From NCBI GenBank assembly GCA_025403435.1, contig CM046332.1, positions 3,220,967 through 3,284,966 of the forward strand: a stretch of DNA of 64,000 nucleotides, read 5' to 3'. Made by a program: the position numbers and the translations under genes. Shown here piece after piece: positions 10,762 to 23,688 of the stretch (position 1 is the stretch's first letter; the number at the start of each line of letters is the position of its first letter). The notes under the pieces are model-generated. The model was not told the DNA's origin and did not search any database. It worked only from the letters and a program-made list of their open reading frames with translations. The DNA comes from Artocarpus heterophyllus. Taxonomy: Eukaryota; Streptophyta; Magnoliopsida; Rosales; Moraceae.

Positions 10762-12772
10762 TGTTAGACATGTATGCTCTAAGGAGTAAAAATGTAATAC
10801 GTTTTTGGAGACATTTTTATCAATAAAGAATTTATTCATTTATATATACCAAATATTGTCCTCTTTACGTTCATATTCGTTGAATGTATGATAAGCAAAC
10901 AGTAGTCTGAGACTGTCAGTCTAAACCTTAAGAGTTGGGCATATGATGGGATGATTATGCGGTAGACACGACTCTTAAGGTGATGGTCTAAAATATATGA
11001 TCCGCAATCGAGGGAATAAAGTTGGGCGCTTTATTCATGTAAAGATTGTTATGTTGTCTATATCCCTTTTGGGAGATGGTTTGTCTTGGCCATCGGAGTT
11101 GGACTCCGTGAATAGAAACATTGGCGCGTTGTCATAGGTGACGATGTGTTGGATCGGGACATAAAGTGAATTGATTTGGATTAATAATTCTGTCTTGGCA
11201 AATCGATTCACTTTAGACAGTCGTTTGTATTGTATCTTAATCCTGAGATGAATAATGGGCCCGTTGTCTCGACTTGTGTCTTTTGATGTACCAATGGGTG
11301 ACTCCCACATCTCTATAGTGGCATGCATGCCGGTACGTTGGAGGCATGACTCTTGATAGCGTAGACTTGTTATTCATAGATATGGAATCCATAGCTCCTC
11401 TTTAGGAGTAATGATATCCTCTTATATGCGTTGTCCTGTAATTGGAAAACTGGAGCGCTCAACCATTTGGATACATAGGTGTAACCGAATGGTATACTAT
11501 CTTTGGATGGTAAGTTTTCTAATGGTGAGACAATGGAACGTAAGATAAAAATAATCGGGAAGGTAAGACAGAACTTGTCCTTAAGCCGATTATGGATGAT
11601 CATATGGGGATGCGATACACTATGATATGTCATGGAGACTTAGCTACACGAGCTTCGTAATTCTGTAAAGTTCGAGAGTGCAGCTCCAAGCTTTTAGTGG
11701 AGTAGCGTTGGAGTTGATAATTGTGAAATGTATATCTGGGATATTGGGTTTCATAATTATCATGAGCTTGAACTTTATAGGTCCATTTTGGTCCCCTTTG
11801 CTAGCTCACAAAGTCCTGTAACGACACGGCGTGCTTTTCCAATAATTGGTGACTTATGTCGGATTTATCAGATTGGTTTAAAATTTATAAGAATCAAATA
11901 ATTCATGTCTGTTTATCGGTTGAATTAATTTTGTAAGAAATTAGTTCAAGATGAACTTGTTGAATTATGGCGTTCGGATAATTCTTGTCTGTTTATCGGT
12001 TGTTTTAATTTTGGACAATTAGAACAAGATAAACTTGTAGAATTATTTGAATTGATTTATTTTCTTAGAGATTATCTTGATAGAGTTTGTTTTGATCAGA
12101 TATCTTTTCTATTGGGCTATTTGAATCAAAACTGAGACTTTATCCTTTAGAATCTCGGGTGGGAAATAAAAGATTCGCGGAGATTTTTTCTCGGCAGTTC
12201 GGCCTGCCGAACTGGTCAGTTCGGCCTGCCTATCACACAGTTCGGCATGCCGACCGCGACAGTTAAGATTACGCGTTTTTACGCGTATCTTATCAGATAT
12301 TGATCCGAACTTGATTCTGTTTCGATTTTTGAGACCTAATCTGATATGGACTGACCCCAAGGACCAATAGGTATAAAAAGGGAGTGAGTCTAATGATTTA
12401 CTCAGATCAATTTGAGAGATTAAGAGTGATACTCTTCTAGTGAGCATCTGAAAACTCCCTGAGAGCTTTTGTTCACAAATCACGAACACTAGCTTTGGGT
12501 TCTCTTTATTGGTTGGAAGGAGAGTCACCGGTGGAAGAGCTGTACGTGTGAGCCCACACTCACTCCGGTTGTGGATAGAGAATAGCAAAGAAGACCAGTT
12601 GGTTGAGGCTCTTCTGGAACGTTACTTCTCTACACAGGTCGCGGAGGTTCTTCGGCACACTGAGGTTAGTAAGATCTGTTTAATTTATACATATAACATG
12701 TCATACTTGTATTTTGGAAAATACTCTGATGAAAAATTTTTAAAAATTCCGCTGCGCACTTTGTTTCCAACA
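10762..12772 (+). repeat. Copia A 3' LTR
   Basis: A 2011-bp copy offset exactly 7645 bp from the 5' LTR, ending TTTCCAACA and followed by GGACA. Differences from the 5' copy seen by eye are at 12506, 12704, 12757 and 12767. The U3 palindromes are at 12195-12257 and TATA at 12372-12379. Confidence 0.97.
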
Positions 12773-13231
12773 GGACATTAGTGTTCAGCTTCCACTTTTT
12801 GACATGTTAAACATCTGCTGACTAATTTGGCAGCGTCATTTTTCATTCATGCCACTAGAAACTTTCTTTTAGATCTTGATACATCTTGGCAAGTGAGCAG
12901 TATGAGGGGTATTATGAGCTTCTTCTAGTATTTTCCTCTTTAGATCCTCTTTGTTAGAAATGCATACCTTTCCTTTGTATTGAAGAATGCCTTCCTTTAA
13001 AATGCTAAATCCTATTTCTCCATCCTTCATGACCTCATTTTTAATCTTGAGTAACGAAGAATCTGCTTCTTGTCGATCTTGCATGTTCTCAAGAAATGTC
13101 GGTTCAAAAGACAAATAAGCTATGTCTCCTATGATCAGTTCGATCCCTACTTTGTCAAAATCTTCATCTAGTAGATTTGACATTGGTCGCATAGTTGCAC
13201 AAGCAGATATTGCTTTTTGGCTAAAGCATCC
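12773..13231 (-). pseudogene. Gypsy (Del/Tekay-like) RNase H-integrase linker and zinc domain, decayed
   Basis: Minus-strand reading gives the region between RNase H and integrase and the HHCC zinc domain: 12869-13192 contains LLDEDFDKVG and ends LEEAHNTPHTAHLPR, and CLTCQKVEAEH follows in another frame towards 12773. The end of the RNase H is at 13200-13231, in line with 16707 once the solo LTR is removed. Bases 12773-12777 are the right GGACA duplication of copia A; 13227-13231 are the left CATCC duplication of the next solo LTR. Confidence 0.85.
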
Positions 13232-16200
13232 TATTGGAAAAACATGTACGCAGTGGAATTGTAAAATTTTAAATCAAAGTATTTTCTAAAACATAAGTTT
13301 GGCATGCTATATACATAAATTAATAAGACTTATTAACCTTTTTATGTTGAAGAGGTTCCACAATCTGTGAATAGAAGAACGTTCAAAAGAGCCTCAACCA
13401 ACTAATCTTCTTTGCTATTCTCCATCCATGATTGAAGTGAGTGTGGCCACATATCGTACAAATCTTCCATCAGTGACTCTCCTTCAAACCAATTGAGAAG
13501 ACCCAGAGCCTAGAGCAAATGTTTGTGATTATGAACAAGAACTCTTAGGGAGTTTCAGAGTATCTAACATTATAGTACTCACTCTTAACTTCTCAACTGA
13601 TCTAAATAACTGAAAAAACTCATTCCCTATTTATAAAGGTTAGACCCAAGGTTGGTCATTATTAGATTAGGCCTCAAAAATTCAAATCTAGATCAACTTT
13701 TGATAAAATCGTGTTAAAAACATGATTAAATTATCGTTAGATCGGTAGGTTGAACTAACGGATCTGCCTGCCGAACTTGCTCCATCGACAAGCCAAACTA
13801 ACTAATCGGCCCGTTAAACTTACGATAATATGATCCTTGAGAATCTTTTATTTTCCGCCCGAGATTCTTTAGATAGAGCCTCAGTTTTAATTCAAACAAC
13901 CCAATAGAGAAGTTATCTAATTACAACAGTTATATCTAGATAATCTCTAGGAAAATAAATATTCTTGATAATTCAACAAGTTTATCTTGAATTAATTTAC
14001 AAAAAATTAATTCAACCAATAAACAGACATGAATTATCTGATCTTATCAAATTTTAGCTAATAATTTAACATAAATCACCAATTTATTAGAAAAATATGC
14101 TGTATCATTACAGGATTTATTATGAGCTAGCAAAAAAGACTTGATAGACCTATATAGTTCAAGCTCCGATAATTATAAAATATAATAACCAAGATATACA
14201 TTCTATAATTATCAACTCTAACGCAACTCTAGTAAAAAAGCTTAGAGCTGCACTCTCGAACTATATAAAATTATGAAGCTCAAAATTGGCTAAGTGTCCA
14301 TGACATATTATAATGCATCGTATCCCCATTGGATATTCATAATCGGCTTAAGGATAAATTCCGTCTTACCTTCCCAATTGTTTTAATCTTACATTCTATT
14401 ATCTCACCATTAGAAAACTTACCATCTAAGTGTTGGAAAAATAGTACGCAGTAGAATTTCAAAATTTTTTTATGCCACAGTATTTTTCAAAACACAAGTT
14501 TGACATACTATTTGCATAAATTAACCAGATCTTACTAACCTTGTATGATCTATGCGAATCTTTATTTCCCACCCGAGATCTTGGGATAGAGCCTCAGTTT
14601 TAATTCAAATAACCCAATAAGAGGTTAGCTGATTAAAACAGTTATATCTAGATAATCTCTAGGAAAATAAATATTCATGATAATTCAACAAGTTTATCTT
14701 GAAATAATTTATTGAAAAATTAATCCAACCGATAAATAGATATGAATTATCTAATCCTGATAATCTAACAAGTTTATCTTGAATTAATTTTTTAGAAAAT
14801 TAATTCAACCAATAAACAGACATGAAGTATTTGATCCTATCGAATTGTCAACTAATTTGATAATTTGACACAAGTCACCGATTATTGGAAAAGCATGTCG
14901 TATCATTATTTATGAGCTAGCAAAGGGGACCTGATAGACCTATATAGTTCAAGCTCCTGATAATTACGAAACCTAATATCCCAAATATGCATTTCATAAT
15001 TATCAGCTCCAATGCTACTCCACTAAAAGCTCAGAGCCGCACTCTCGAACCATATAGAATTATGAAGTCGTATAGCTAAGTCTCCATGATATATCTTAAT
15101 TTATCGTATCCCCATAAAATTATCCATAATCGACTTAAGGATAAGTTATGTCTTGCATTTCTGATTATTTTTATCTTATGTTCTATTATCCCAACATCAG
15201 AAAACTTACCATCCATAGATGGCATACAATTCGGTTACACCTATGTATCCAAATGGTTGAGTGCTCCAATTTTTCAATTACAAGATAACGCATATAAGAG
15301 GATATCAACTACTCCTGAAAAGGAGCTATGGATTTCATATCTATGAATAATAGGTCTACGCAATCAAGAGTCATGCCTCCAACGTACCAGCATTGTACCA
15401 CTATTAAAATGTGGATGTCACACTTTTGTACATCAAAAGACATAAGTCAAGACAACTAGCCCACTATTCATCTAAGGTTTAAGATACAATATATAAGATT
15501 GTCTACAGTGAATCAATTTGTCGAGACAGAATTATTAATCCAAATCAATTCACTTTATGTCCCAATCCAACACATCGTCACCTATGACAGTGTACCATTG
15601 TTTCTATTCACTGAGTTCACCTTTGATGGCTAAGACAAACCATCTCTCGTTAAGGATATGACAACATAACAATCTTTGTATGAACAAAGTACCCAAATTT
15701 ATTCCCTCGATTGTAGATCCTATGATTTAGACCGTTACCTTAAGAACCGTGTCTTTCGCATAATCTGTCCATCATATGCCTAATTCTTAAAGGTTTAGAT
15801 TGATAATCTCAAACTTTTGCTTGCTTATCATACATTCAACAAATATGAATGTAAAGAGGGTAAGATTTGGTATTTGAATAATAAATAAACTCTTTATTGA
15901 TAAAAATGTCTCTAAAAACATATTACATTTTTACTCCTTAGGGCATACATGTCTAACACTAAGGACAATATACTATTCGGTTGCATCTATGCATCCAAAT
16001 GGTTGAGCGATCTAGTTTTTCAATTACAAGATAATGTATACAAGAGAATATCATTGACTCTATCAATGGAGGTATGGATTCTATATCTATGAGTAACAGT
16101 TCTACGCTACCAAGAGTCATGTGTCTAACGTATTGGCATGTGCACCATCACAAGGTGAGGATGTCACCCTTTGGTACATCAAAAGACAGAAGTCAAAATA

Positions 16201-16706
16201 ATGGGCCCATTAGTCATTTCATGATTAAGATACAACACATATGATTGTCTAAATTGATTCAATTTGCATAGATGGAATTATTAATCTAAATCAATTCCAC
16301 TTTATATCCTGATGTAATACATCGTTATCTATGACAATGTGCCAATGTTTCTACTCACGGAGTCTAGCTTTGATGGCCAAGACAAGCCATCTCCTGTTTG
16401 AGGTGTAGACAACATAAAAATCTTAGCATGAATAAAGTGCTCAACTTTATTCCCTCAATTATGGATCTTATGATTTAGACCATCACCTTTAGAATCATGT
16501 CTTTCGTATAATCTGTTCATCATATGACTAATTCTTAAAGGTTTAGAATGACAGCCTTAGACTTTTGTTTGCTTAACATACATTCAACAAATATGAATGT
16601 AAAGAGGACAACATTTGGTATATTTACAATAAATAAATTCTTTACTGATAAAATGTCTCCAAAAAATATTACAACATTTTACTCCTTAGAGCATACATGT
16701 CTAACA
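13232..16706 (-). mobile_element. Solo LTR of the copia A family, split by a nested solo LTR
   Basis: An inverted, diverged LTR copy starting TATTGGAAAA (second base changed from G) and ending CATGTCTAACA. The perfect 5-bp duplication CATCC flanks it (13227-13231 and 16707-16711). Without the nested copy (14431-15958 plus one 5-bp duplicate) it is about 1.94 kb, close to the 2.01 kb of intact LTRs. The U3 palindrome cluster survives in decayed form at about 13738-13830. No internal element sequence is present. Confidence 0.9.
14431..15958 (-). mobile_element. Solo LTR of the copia A family nested in another solo LTR
   Basis: Starts TGTTGGAAAA and ends ATGTCTAACA, flanked by a perfect CTAAG duplication (14426-14430 and 15959-15963). 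At 1528 bp it is about 480 bp shorter than the intact LTR. The missing part is the segment with the U3 palindromes, TATA box and R region: just after the terminus the sequence jumps to U3 (about 14,540). Sequence near 14,690-14,820 appears partly duplicated. Confidence 0.9.
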
Positions 16707-18157
16707 CATCCACCACCCGATTTGCTTTTTCAAGGGTGATAAAAAATTTCGTAATCATAATCTTTGACCAGCTCAAGCCATCTTTGCTGCCTCATATTAA
16801 GCTCCTTCTGGGCGAAAATATATTTGAGACTTTAATGTTAGTGAAGATTTTGCATTTTGTCCCATATAAGTAATGACGCCAAATTTTTAATACGCACTAC
16901 TATTGCAAGCTCTAAATCATGTGTTGGGTAATTTCTTTCATGATCTTTTAACTGGCGTGATGAATACACGACTACTTTTTCATCCTACATTAATATCGCT
17001 CCCAGACCTATCTTTGAAGCATCATTGTAGATCACAAACTTTCCCAAATTTGGATAAGGTATGGTTAGCACTGGTGCACTTGTGTGCGTGGAAACTTTCT
17101 TCGCATTTTGTAGTCCATTCGTACTTTTTCCCTTTTCGAGTGATAGATGTGAGTGGTGCCGCATGTTTAGAGAATCTTTCAATGAAACGTCGATAGTAGC
17201 CTGGCAACTTGAGAAAACTTTTGATCTTTGTAATACTCTATGCTACTAGCCACTTATTTATGACTTCTACCTTAATGGGATCAATTGAAACACCATCCTA
17301 TGACACTACATGTCCTAAGAAATGGACTTTTTCCAGCCGAAATTCACACTTTGTGAATTTGGCAAGCAACTAATGTTCCCTTAGCAGCTAAAGCGCTATC
17401 TCAAATGCTTTCCATGCTCTTCTAGAGTCCTTGAATAAGTCAAGATATTGTCTATGAAAACAATGATGAATTTGTCCAAATAATCCTTAAACACTCGATT
17501 CATTAAGTCCATAAATACTGTTGGAGCGTTAGTCCACCCAAATGGCATTATCCAAAATTTGTAGTGTCTATAACATGTTCAGAATGTTGTTTTTGGAATG
17601 TTCCCTCCTTAACTCTAAGTTGATGATACCATAACACTAATCAATCTTTGAAAATATGGTCGTTCCTTTTAGTTGATCAAACAAATCATCAATTCTTGGA
17701 AGAGAATACCTATTTTTAATCTTAACTTTATTCAGGTCAAAGCTCCATCTTTCTTTTTGATGAATAAAGCAGGTGCTCCCCAAGGTGAATAACCTAGCAC
17801 TATGAATCCCTTGTCCAAAAGTTCTTGTAGATAGGTTTGAAGCTTCTTGAGTTTAGTTGGTGCCACGCAGTAGAGCGCTTTTGAAATTGGTGCAGTACGT
17901 GGCATTAAATCTATTTCAAATGAGATTTCTCGTTACAGAGGCAATCCAAGCAACTCATCCAGGAATACATCGATGAATTCATTTATGACTAGAACATCCT
18001 TTGATCCTAACATAGCTTCCTGATCTTTGCTTACTATATTCACTAGATAACCCGTACACCTATGGTCTAATAGTTTCTTTGCTTTTTGAGCGGATATCAG
18101 CGCTTTTGGCGTTTTTGGGGTTCTTTCAATATAGACAAACTTTTGATCTCTAGCGAA
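16707..18157 (-). pseudogene. Gypsy (Del/Tekay-like) reverse transcriptase and RNase H, decayed
   Basis: Read right to left: the reverse transcriptase has [17 protein letters not shown] and, at 17441-17458, FIDNIL in place of the expected FIDD, so the catalytic Asp pair is broken. It is followed by PGYYRRFIERFSKHAAPLT and, one frame over, NDASKIGLGAILM (about 16985-17207), which is the start of RNase H. The reading continues as ELNMRQQRWLELVKDYDYEIFYHP towards 16707. Many stops and at least two frameshifts are present. Confidence 0.85.
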
Positions 18158-18391
18158 TCAAAAAGTGACCTTATGATTCCAACAGTTGATTTTGGCATCG
18201 TATTTTCTTAGGAAATACATTTCCAGAAATATGTCGTAGTCTTGTATATTGATTATTATTAAATTGATAAACAATTCTTTATTGCAAATGATGATTGGTA
18301 CATGACGTAACCAATAACCAAAATTAAACACTTCACCAAAGGGGAGTGCGGTTCTAAAAGTTTGTTGTATCATATCCCCTTCATATCCCAT
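18158..18391 (-). pseudogene. Gypsy (Del/Tekay-like) aspartic protease fragment
   Basis: A 77-residue open stretch matches the second half of the protease in this lineage: LPFGEVFNFGYWLRHVP, then IINIQDYDIFLEMYFLRKYDAKINC, where the family has a YDxILGMDFL block. The catalytic DSGA part would lie at about 18,400-18,540 and is not recognisable in one frame. It joins degraded gag on one side and reverse transcriptase on the other. Confidence 0.75.
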
Positions 18392-18539
18392 GCATTTTGC
18401 AAACTTAAGTAATGCAAATAAATGTGTAGCTCTAGAGTCAAATAAACTACAGAGAGTTGAGCTGTAATCACCATAGAGTTTCCTACATCAGCTTCATTTT
18501 TGGTATAGGTATAGATTAGTGTATTGGGTTCTGGTGCCT

Positions 18540-19260
18540 CCAATTGCCCCTAACTAATGCTAGGTCCTTTGATCTGAGACTAAACTATGTGAAGTTGAGG
18601 TCCTTAGGGTCTTTGTTGACTTTGATGGAACTGGGTCTAATTGAATCTATTCTGGTTGGACTACTACTAAGGGTTAGAAAAACAATTCCTGACATAATGC
18701 CTCACCTTGCTACAAATGAAATAGTTATTGGTATAGTCATGCATCCATCCCCATGTCTTTTACCACATTGACTACATTGGTTTACTATTTCCTCCATCAT
18801 TTTTTTTCTTCTGAGGTTGATTTCTTTGATTGGCTTGACCACCAAAATTCCATTTCCTCTTATTATTGTTATTAACATTACCATGGTTGTGACCAACTTG
18901 ATTAATTTGATTTTGAGTTTGCCCCGTGTTACTTCCATGTCCCTTAGATTGACAGACTGGGCTTTGCTTAGCCAAAGCTCTTTCTTCCCTTTGTGCCTTA
19001 AAAATCTTAGCTTTTTCAACTTTGTCATGCATGATTCTAAACTCAGTTCGAGTCACTCACTCAATATAGTCCTCAGTAGGCTTTAATGCTTGACCCTTGC
19101 TATTCATAATTAATGCGATGTTCCTATTTGAACAATTTTTCATTATTAACTTACTTAATATCGACCCTCTTATCAATAATTGAACATATCTTCTAACTAT
19201 CAATTTTTGGTTATTAGCGGGGTTTTTTTTAGACTTAGGCATAATGGAAATTATTTACTT
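18540..19260 (-). pseudogene. Gypsy (Del/Tekay-like) gag, C-terminal part, decayed
   Basis: Contains the Asn/Gln/Gly-rich linker typical of chromovirus gag (NHGNVNNNNKRKWNFGG at 18772-19056), then CSQCGKRHGDGC and, one frame over, CSKVRHYVRNC, a degraded zinc knuckle (near 18,690-18,770). Frameshifts break it into overlapping frames. The N-terminal capsid half is not recognisable above about 19,260, so the 5' part is lost, highly decayed or displaced. Confidence 0.7.
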
Positions 19261-22200
19261 ATCTACAAATGTCTTCTTGTCACCTTCGAAAATAGGGCAA
19301 ACTTTTCCTCTATGGCAATTTTCCTATGCTGAGTGCTTTGGTTCATTCAAAAATGACATTTTTACCCTCGATAAGTCTTCAAAATCTTTCGAGCTTACAT
19401 TCATCGTATAAACTTGTGTTTTATTATTTTTAATACATTTGATAACAAGTTTGAACACCGATGCTTGGTTTGCGATGAAAACCTATTCTTTACGAACTTT
19501 GCGATTCTATGCCACTTTATGAAATTTTGATGATTTTGCCTTCGATTTCAAAATCAATTATTTTACATCTTTGGATTCAAATAATTTTTTGTTAACAGAG
19601 GTCTAAACTCCCCAAATTCTTGAAGCCATGATAATTTTTTTAAAAAAGCTTTTCTACTTTATTATTTATTTTTAAGACATTTTGTGATTTAAAACTTCAA
19701 AAATTCATAACTTACGATTCAAGTAGAATTTTAACAATCCGTCCATGATGTTTGACCGTTTCGATTAGTTCTACAACTTTTATGTTTTAACTTCTTGAAA
19801 TTTGGATTCTACAGGGTTGTTTTGGTCATTTTTCAAAACTGGCCTAAAAATAAAAACTTTGCAATTTTAACCCCACCAAATTTTACAAACTTTTGTGACA
19901 AAAATTGTCATTTCTACTGCGCTTGTAATGACCAAGAAAATCCTAGAATTAAATAGTGAAATTTACCTATTTAAATCAAGATTTTCCTAGAAACATTGTG
20001 TATGAAATGCGTGATTAAAGAATTTATGGAGTTAACATACAACTATTACAAAAAAATTCTATAAAATATTCTATTGTTAAATTAATTAACTATTGAAATT
20101 TAATAAAGAGATTGATAGATTTCACCGCAAATAAGACGGAAGAAATTTATTTGTAAAGAACTAGAGAAATTTGATTATGAGAAGTCAAGTTTAGATTTTT
20201 ATTAAGTCTAAAGTAAATTTCTAGACTTAATGCAGTCAAAATCAATACGCGATTAAACTTTGATCGATATCGGTACATGTTGTGATTAGCATTTCATAGG
20301 ATTTGAAAAAAAAAAGGAAAAGACCTGTCGGGTAATCAAATCTCCTATAGTTGAATTTATTATTGCTGACAGTATATGATTTATCTGCTTAAGGGATAAT
20401 TACAAGAAAGGCTCAAGGTACCCTTAAATCATGCTTCCACCATAATCATTGTCCTTTTTGCAATCAATGTTAGTTAAACCCAACACTCCACTCTACCCAT
20501 TTATGGCGTCAATCTTGGGGAGTATTAAGCTTAGTTTAAGCCAAATTTTAGCTTAATTAAGCCACTTAGAGACTAGTTAATCATGGATTAGGTGGAAGGG
20601 TTAGATTAAGTTTTGGCCTATATAAGGTAGATCATAATGAGTGTCACAAATTTTACTTCATTTCATTATCCTCCAATTTCCCCTCCACCGACTAAGCCTA
20701 GAGTTTCAAGGAAAGAATTTTTTTTCCTTTACTTGTTTCTAATCCTCTCCACCGAATACCAAGTCCTCAAGAAATAAAAGTTCTTCCCATTCTCTCCTCC
20801 ACCCCCACTAACTTACCAAGCCCAACAAAAAATTTTTATCAACTCCTACATAGTAAGAAGAAGAAGAAGACAAAGGTGGTGTTAGAACATTGGACCAAGG
20901 TAATATCCACATTTTTTCCCTTTTTTTTTTTCTAACAAAGAGAAGAAAACATTTTAGTTAGATAGCCTCTAAATGAAGACCAAAACAAAACTAGGTTTTT
21001 ATAGGATTAAGTCTTGTTTTAGTGTTGATCCAAGAGGAAGAAAGAGTGGAGCTAGAAGTTTTAAGATCACCCACCTAAGACTTGTCATCAAGGGTAAGTA
21101 ATCTAGCTTTTCTATAAATTTCCTTAAGGATAAAGTTTATAAGTTTATGAGGGATTTGATGATTGGGATAGGAAATATGTTGTAATAATTAATTATGTGT
21201 TATTAAGTGTGGCTTGTACTTGTATGATATGCAAGTAGTTAATATATGCATGCTAAGGTTATGTTTTTGCAAGTTTTGATTTGTGGAAAAATTTTCAACA
21301 AACTTTGAATGAGTAAATAGAGGCCTTAGAATTGATTTTTAAAACTTTACCAAACACAGGGTTTAGTTTTTGACGTTTTGAACAAAAACCCGTGACTGTA
21401 AAAAAACACATTTTTGACTCTAAATAGGCCTACCAAATAGTTTTTAGAGACTGCCTAAAACAGTCCCAAAAAGTGTTTAAAAACGGCCCCTAAAACTGTT
21501 TAAAACAATTTGTAAAAGCTGTCCAAACCAGTTCCAGCACTACTAGAAATGTTTTGCCATTTTCGGGCCGCTTTGTGTTCAAATTTTACATTTCACTGAA
21601 CACAAAAGTTTTAAATTTCTACAAGACAAACAACTTTTATGAAGAAATTTTTTCAAAATCTGCCTCTAAAATATTATTATAGACAATTTTCCAAAATAGT
21701 CCAAAAAGCTACATTTTACGCATAAAACTATTTTAAAGTTTCGGGTCGTTTCGAGGCCGGATTACAATTTTTGCCAAACATAAAAGTTTTAGTTTACAGT
21801 GAAATGAAGAACTTTTGTGAAGAATTTTTTGTGAAAATCTATTTTTAAATTGGATATATAAAAACAGTTAAAACTTTTTAATCGGTAAAAATTTCAAAGT
21901 TTGAACTAGAAAATAGTTTTGTCAAAAAAAAAAAAAAGGTAACCAGGACTTTAGAACCAACAAGAGAATTATTAAGACACACACTTAAAAACAAGTAACT
22001 TTTATGGAGGAAAAACTTCAAAAGAAAAATTTTGTTTAATATACAATTTGACATAAATTTTCCAAAACCACTCTATCGGTACGAGATTTCTTTTCCAAAT
22101 AAAGATCGCATGACCTTAAAATTTGATTTTTTGCTAAACCAAGAAATTACAGTGTTTTACGGAGGTTATATAGGCCCAAGATTTAGTGGGTTAAAAATTT

Positions 22201-22329
22201 TAGACATTATTTTGCATAGCGATTTTTATTTAAAATTTCAAACTAAACGGATAAGAATTTCAAAGATAAACTTTAATAGTTTTTCATTTGAACCTTAATT
22301 TAGCTAGCATAAAAACACAATACGATAGA
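19261..22329. other. Non-coding AT-rich stretch, LTR-like in places
   Basis: No credible gene. A plus-strand LTR could start at 19924 (TGTAATGACC), with a TATA-like CTATATAAGG at about 20,619 and a pyrimidine-rich, 5'UTR-like stretch at 20,660-20,900, which would suit a gypsy LTR. I could not find a matching end or target duplication. Part of this should be the leader of the minus-strand gypsy whose PBS may be at 22330. Confidence 0.45.
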
Positions 22330-22341
22330 GCTTTAATACCA
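22330..22341 (-). other. Candidate primer-binding site, minus orientation
   Basis: The minus strand reads TGGTATTAAAGC, two changes from TGGTATCAGAGC (iMet tRNA complement), and directly follows ...CCTCACATCA, a plausible LTR end. It fits the 5' end of the minus-strand gypsy, although that leaves about 3 kb before recognisable gag. Confidence 0.5.
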
Positions 22342-23688
22342 TGATGTGAGGTATGGGTCCAACGCCCATTTTAAAAATGCCACTGGAAACACAGCCTATC
22401 GGTAGAATCTATAAGACGTTATAATGTCATTTTTGAGCTTAGGGACTTAAAATCAATAGCGAGCCCATGAAATGAATTTGAAATAAGCCCAATTAGTACT
22501 TATGGTAAGAATCATGAATTCAAGAGTGACTAATTTAGTAGATTGAAGCCTCACGAATTAAACGACGAAAGATAATTAATTAATTAATTGTTTTGAAATT
22601 AATTAATTATCAACTTGGAAATGAGGAAATGGAAATTAAGAAAAAGTTTGAATATTATGACGATTTAGTAAAAATAATCCTTGTAAAAGAAATGGTGAAA
22701 CTCATGACCAGTTGATAAAGGAATTTACGATCTAACAAAATGATCGAATTTTTGTGGTTATGTTAAAATTTAATAGCCTAACATAGGAAATTCTTACACA
22801 CTCATAATTGATGTTTGTATAGATTTATTTTAGTAAAGAAAGAGGAACTCAGAATTGATAGGGGAGTCTACTTCACTGATACAGGTAAGTAGGAATTTCG
22901 CATACAGTACGAATAGCTTAAAATAACGGTTTTCAATGTGTTGCAAGTATGTTAAGCTTTAAGTATGATATGCCATGTCATATTTCATGTTCACTAAAAT
23001 AACTAGTGAAACTTTAAAGAAGAACTAACCAAGAGAGTTGTACCAACCTCTCAACCTATAGGGAGGCTCCATGTTAAAAAAGTACTAAATTATAATTGGT
23101 CATAGTGTTGTTGAGACCTTGCAAACCCTAACATCCCGTTGATCACGTGCAATCGATATGACTACTCAGGCCCGATTAATAATAAGACAAGTTCATAATG
23201 AAACATAATTCGATTCATGCATTCTTAGCCAATACATGCATTTTAAATGATTACATGCTGCATTAAACGTTTTGTGAGTTTACTATTCCTACTTGCTTAG
23301 TAAAAGCTCATCCAAGAATATTCATACTATAGGTAAACAACCTGTTAGTAACTTCTAATGGGTGGTAGCGAAGCAACGGACAATCAGAGTGGAGATATGG
23401 GAAATGGATATTGCGCGCTTAGATTTACGCTTATGTTTTGATGACCATGACTCTTGTGCATTGTATATAACTTTAAAATTTTGTTACTATATATGTTTTC
23501 AAACTACCACTATGTTACTAATTAATTAGTTTGTTGCAGCAAAAAGGTAAAAATAGTTTTAAAATAAAATAAGAAAAGTTAACTTTTAAAGGATTTTTTT
23601 TTTTTAAAAATGGTCTACAAAATTTAGAGATTTAACTAAAAGTATGTTTAAGAAGTTAAGTAGTGGCCAAATAGTGAGGGTTGTGATA
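22342..23688 (-). repeat. Candidate gypsy LTR, minus orientation
   Basis: A 1347-bp block. On the minus strand it starts TATCACAACCC (TGTCACAACCC is a common gypsy LTR start) and ends CACATCA next to a PBS-like motif. A TATA-like TATATAC lies near 23,468 on the minus strand. It may be the 5' LTR of the Del/Tekay-like element. The alternative is that it is the end of a much longer plus-strand LTR, because an iMet-like motif also follows at 23690 on +. No second copy is available in the window to decide. Confidence 0.5.

Larger units (their letters stand above)
3117..12772 (+). mobile_element. Full-length Ty1/copia element (copia A)
   Basis: A 9656-bp complete element: 2011-bp LTR, iMet-type PBS, 1.67-kb non-coding leader, single open gag-pol of 1317 codons, PPT and a second 2011-bp LTR. 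It is flanked by a perfect 5-bp duplication GGACA (3112-3116 and 12773-12777). The LTRs run TGTT...AACA and differ at only about four positions by eye, which points to a recent insertion. Polyprotein order (protease, integrase, reverse transcriptase, RNase H) is that of Ty1/copia, and the sequence resembles the TNT1-94-like group; the clade (Tork, Angela or TAR) is not settled. Its LTR family occurs four more times in the window as solo copies. Confidence 0.97.

Noticed and set aside
22032..22298. 88-codon plus-strand frame
   Set aside because: AT-rich, no family resemblance, in LTR-like or leader-like DNA.
19924..23688. One very long plus-strand gypsy LTR
   Set aside because: The start, TATA and a following PBS-like motif fit, but there is no partner LTR, no target duplication and no plus-strand gag after it; the minus-strand reading of 22342-23688 is at least as good. 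Left open rather than called.
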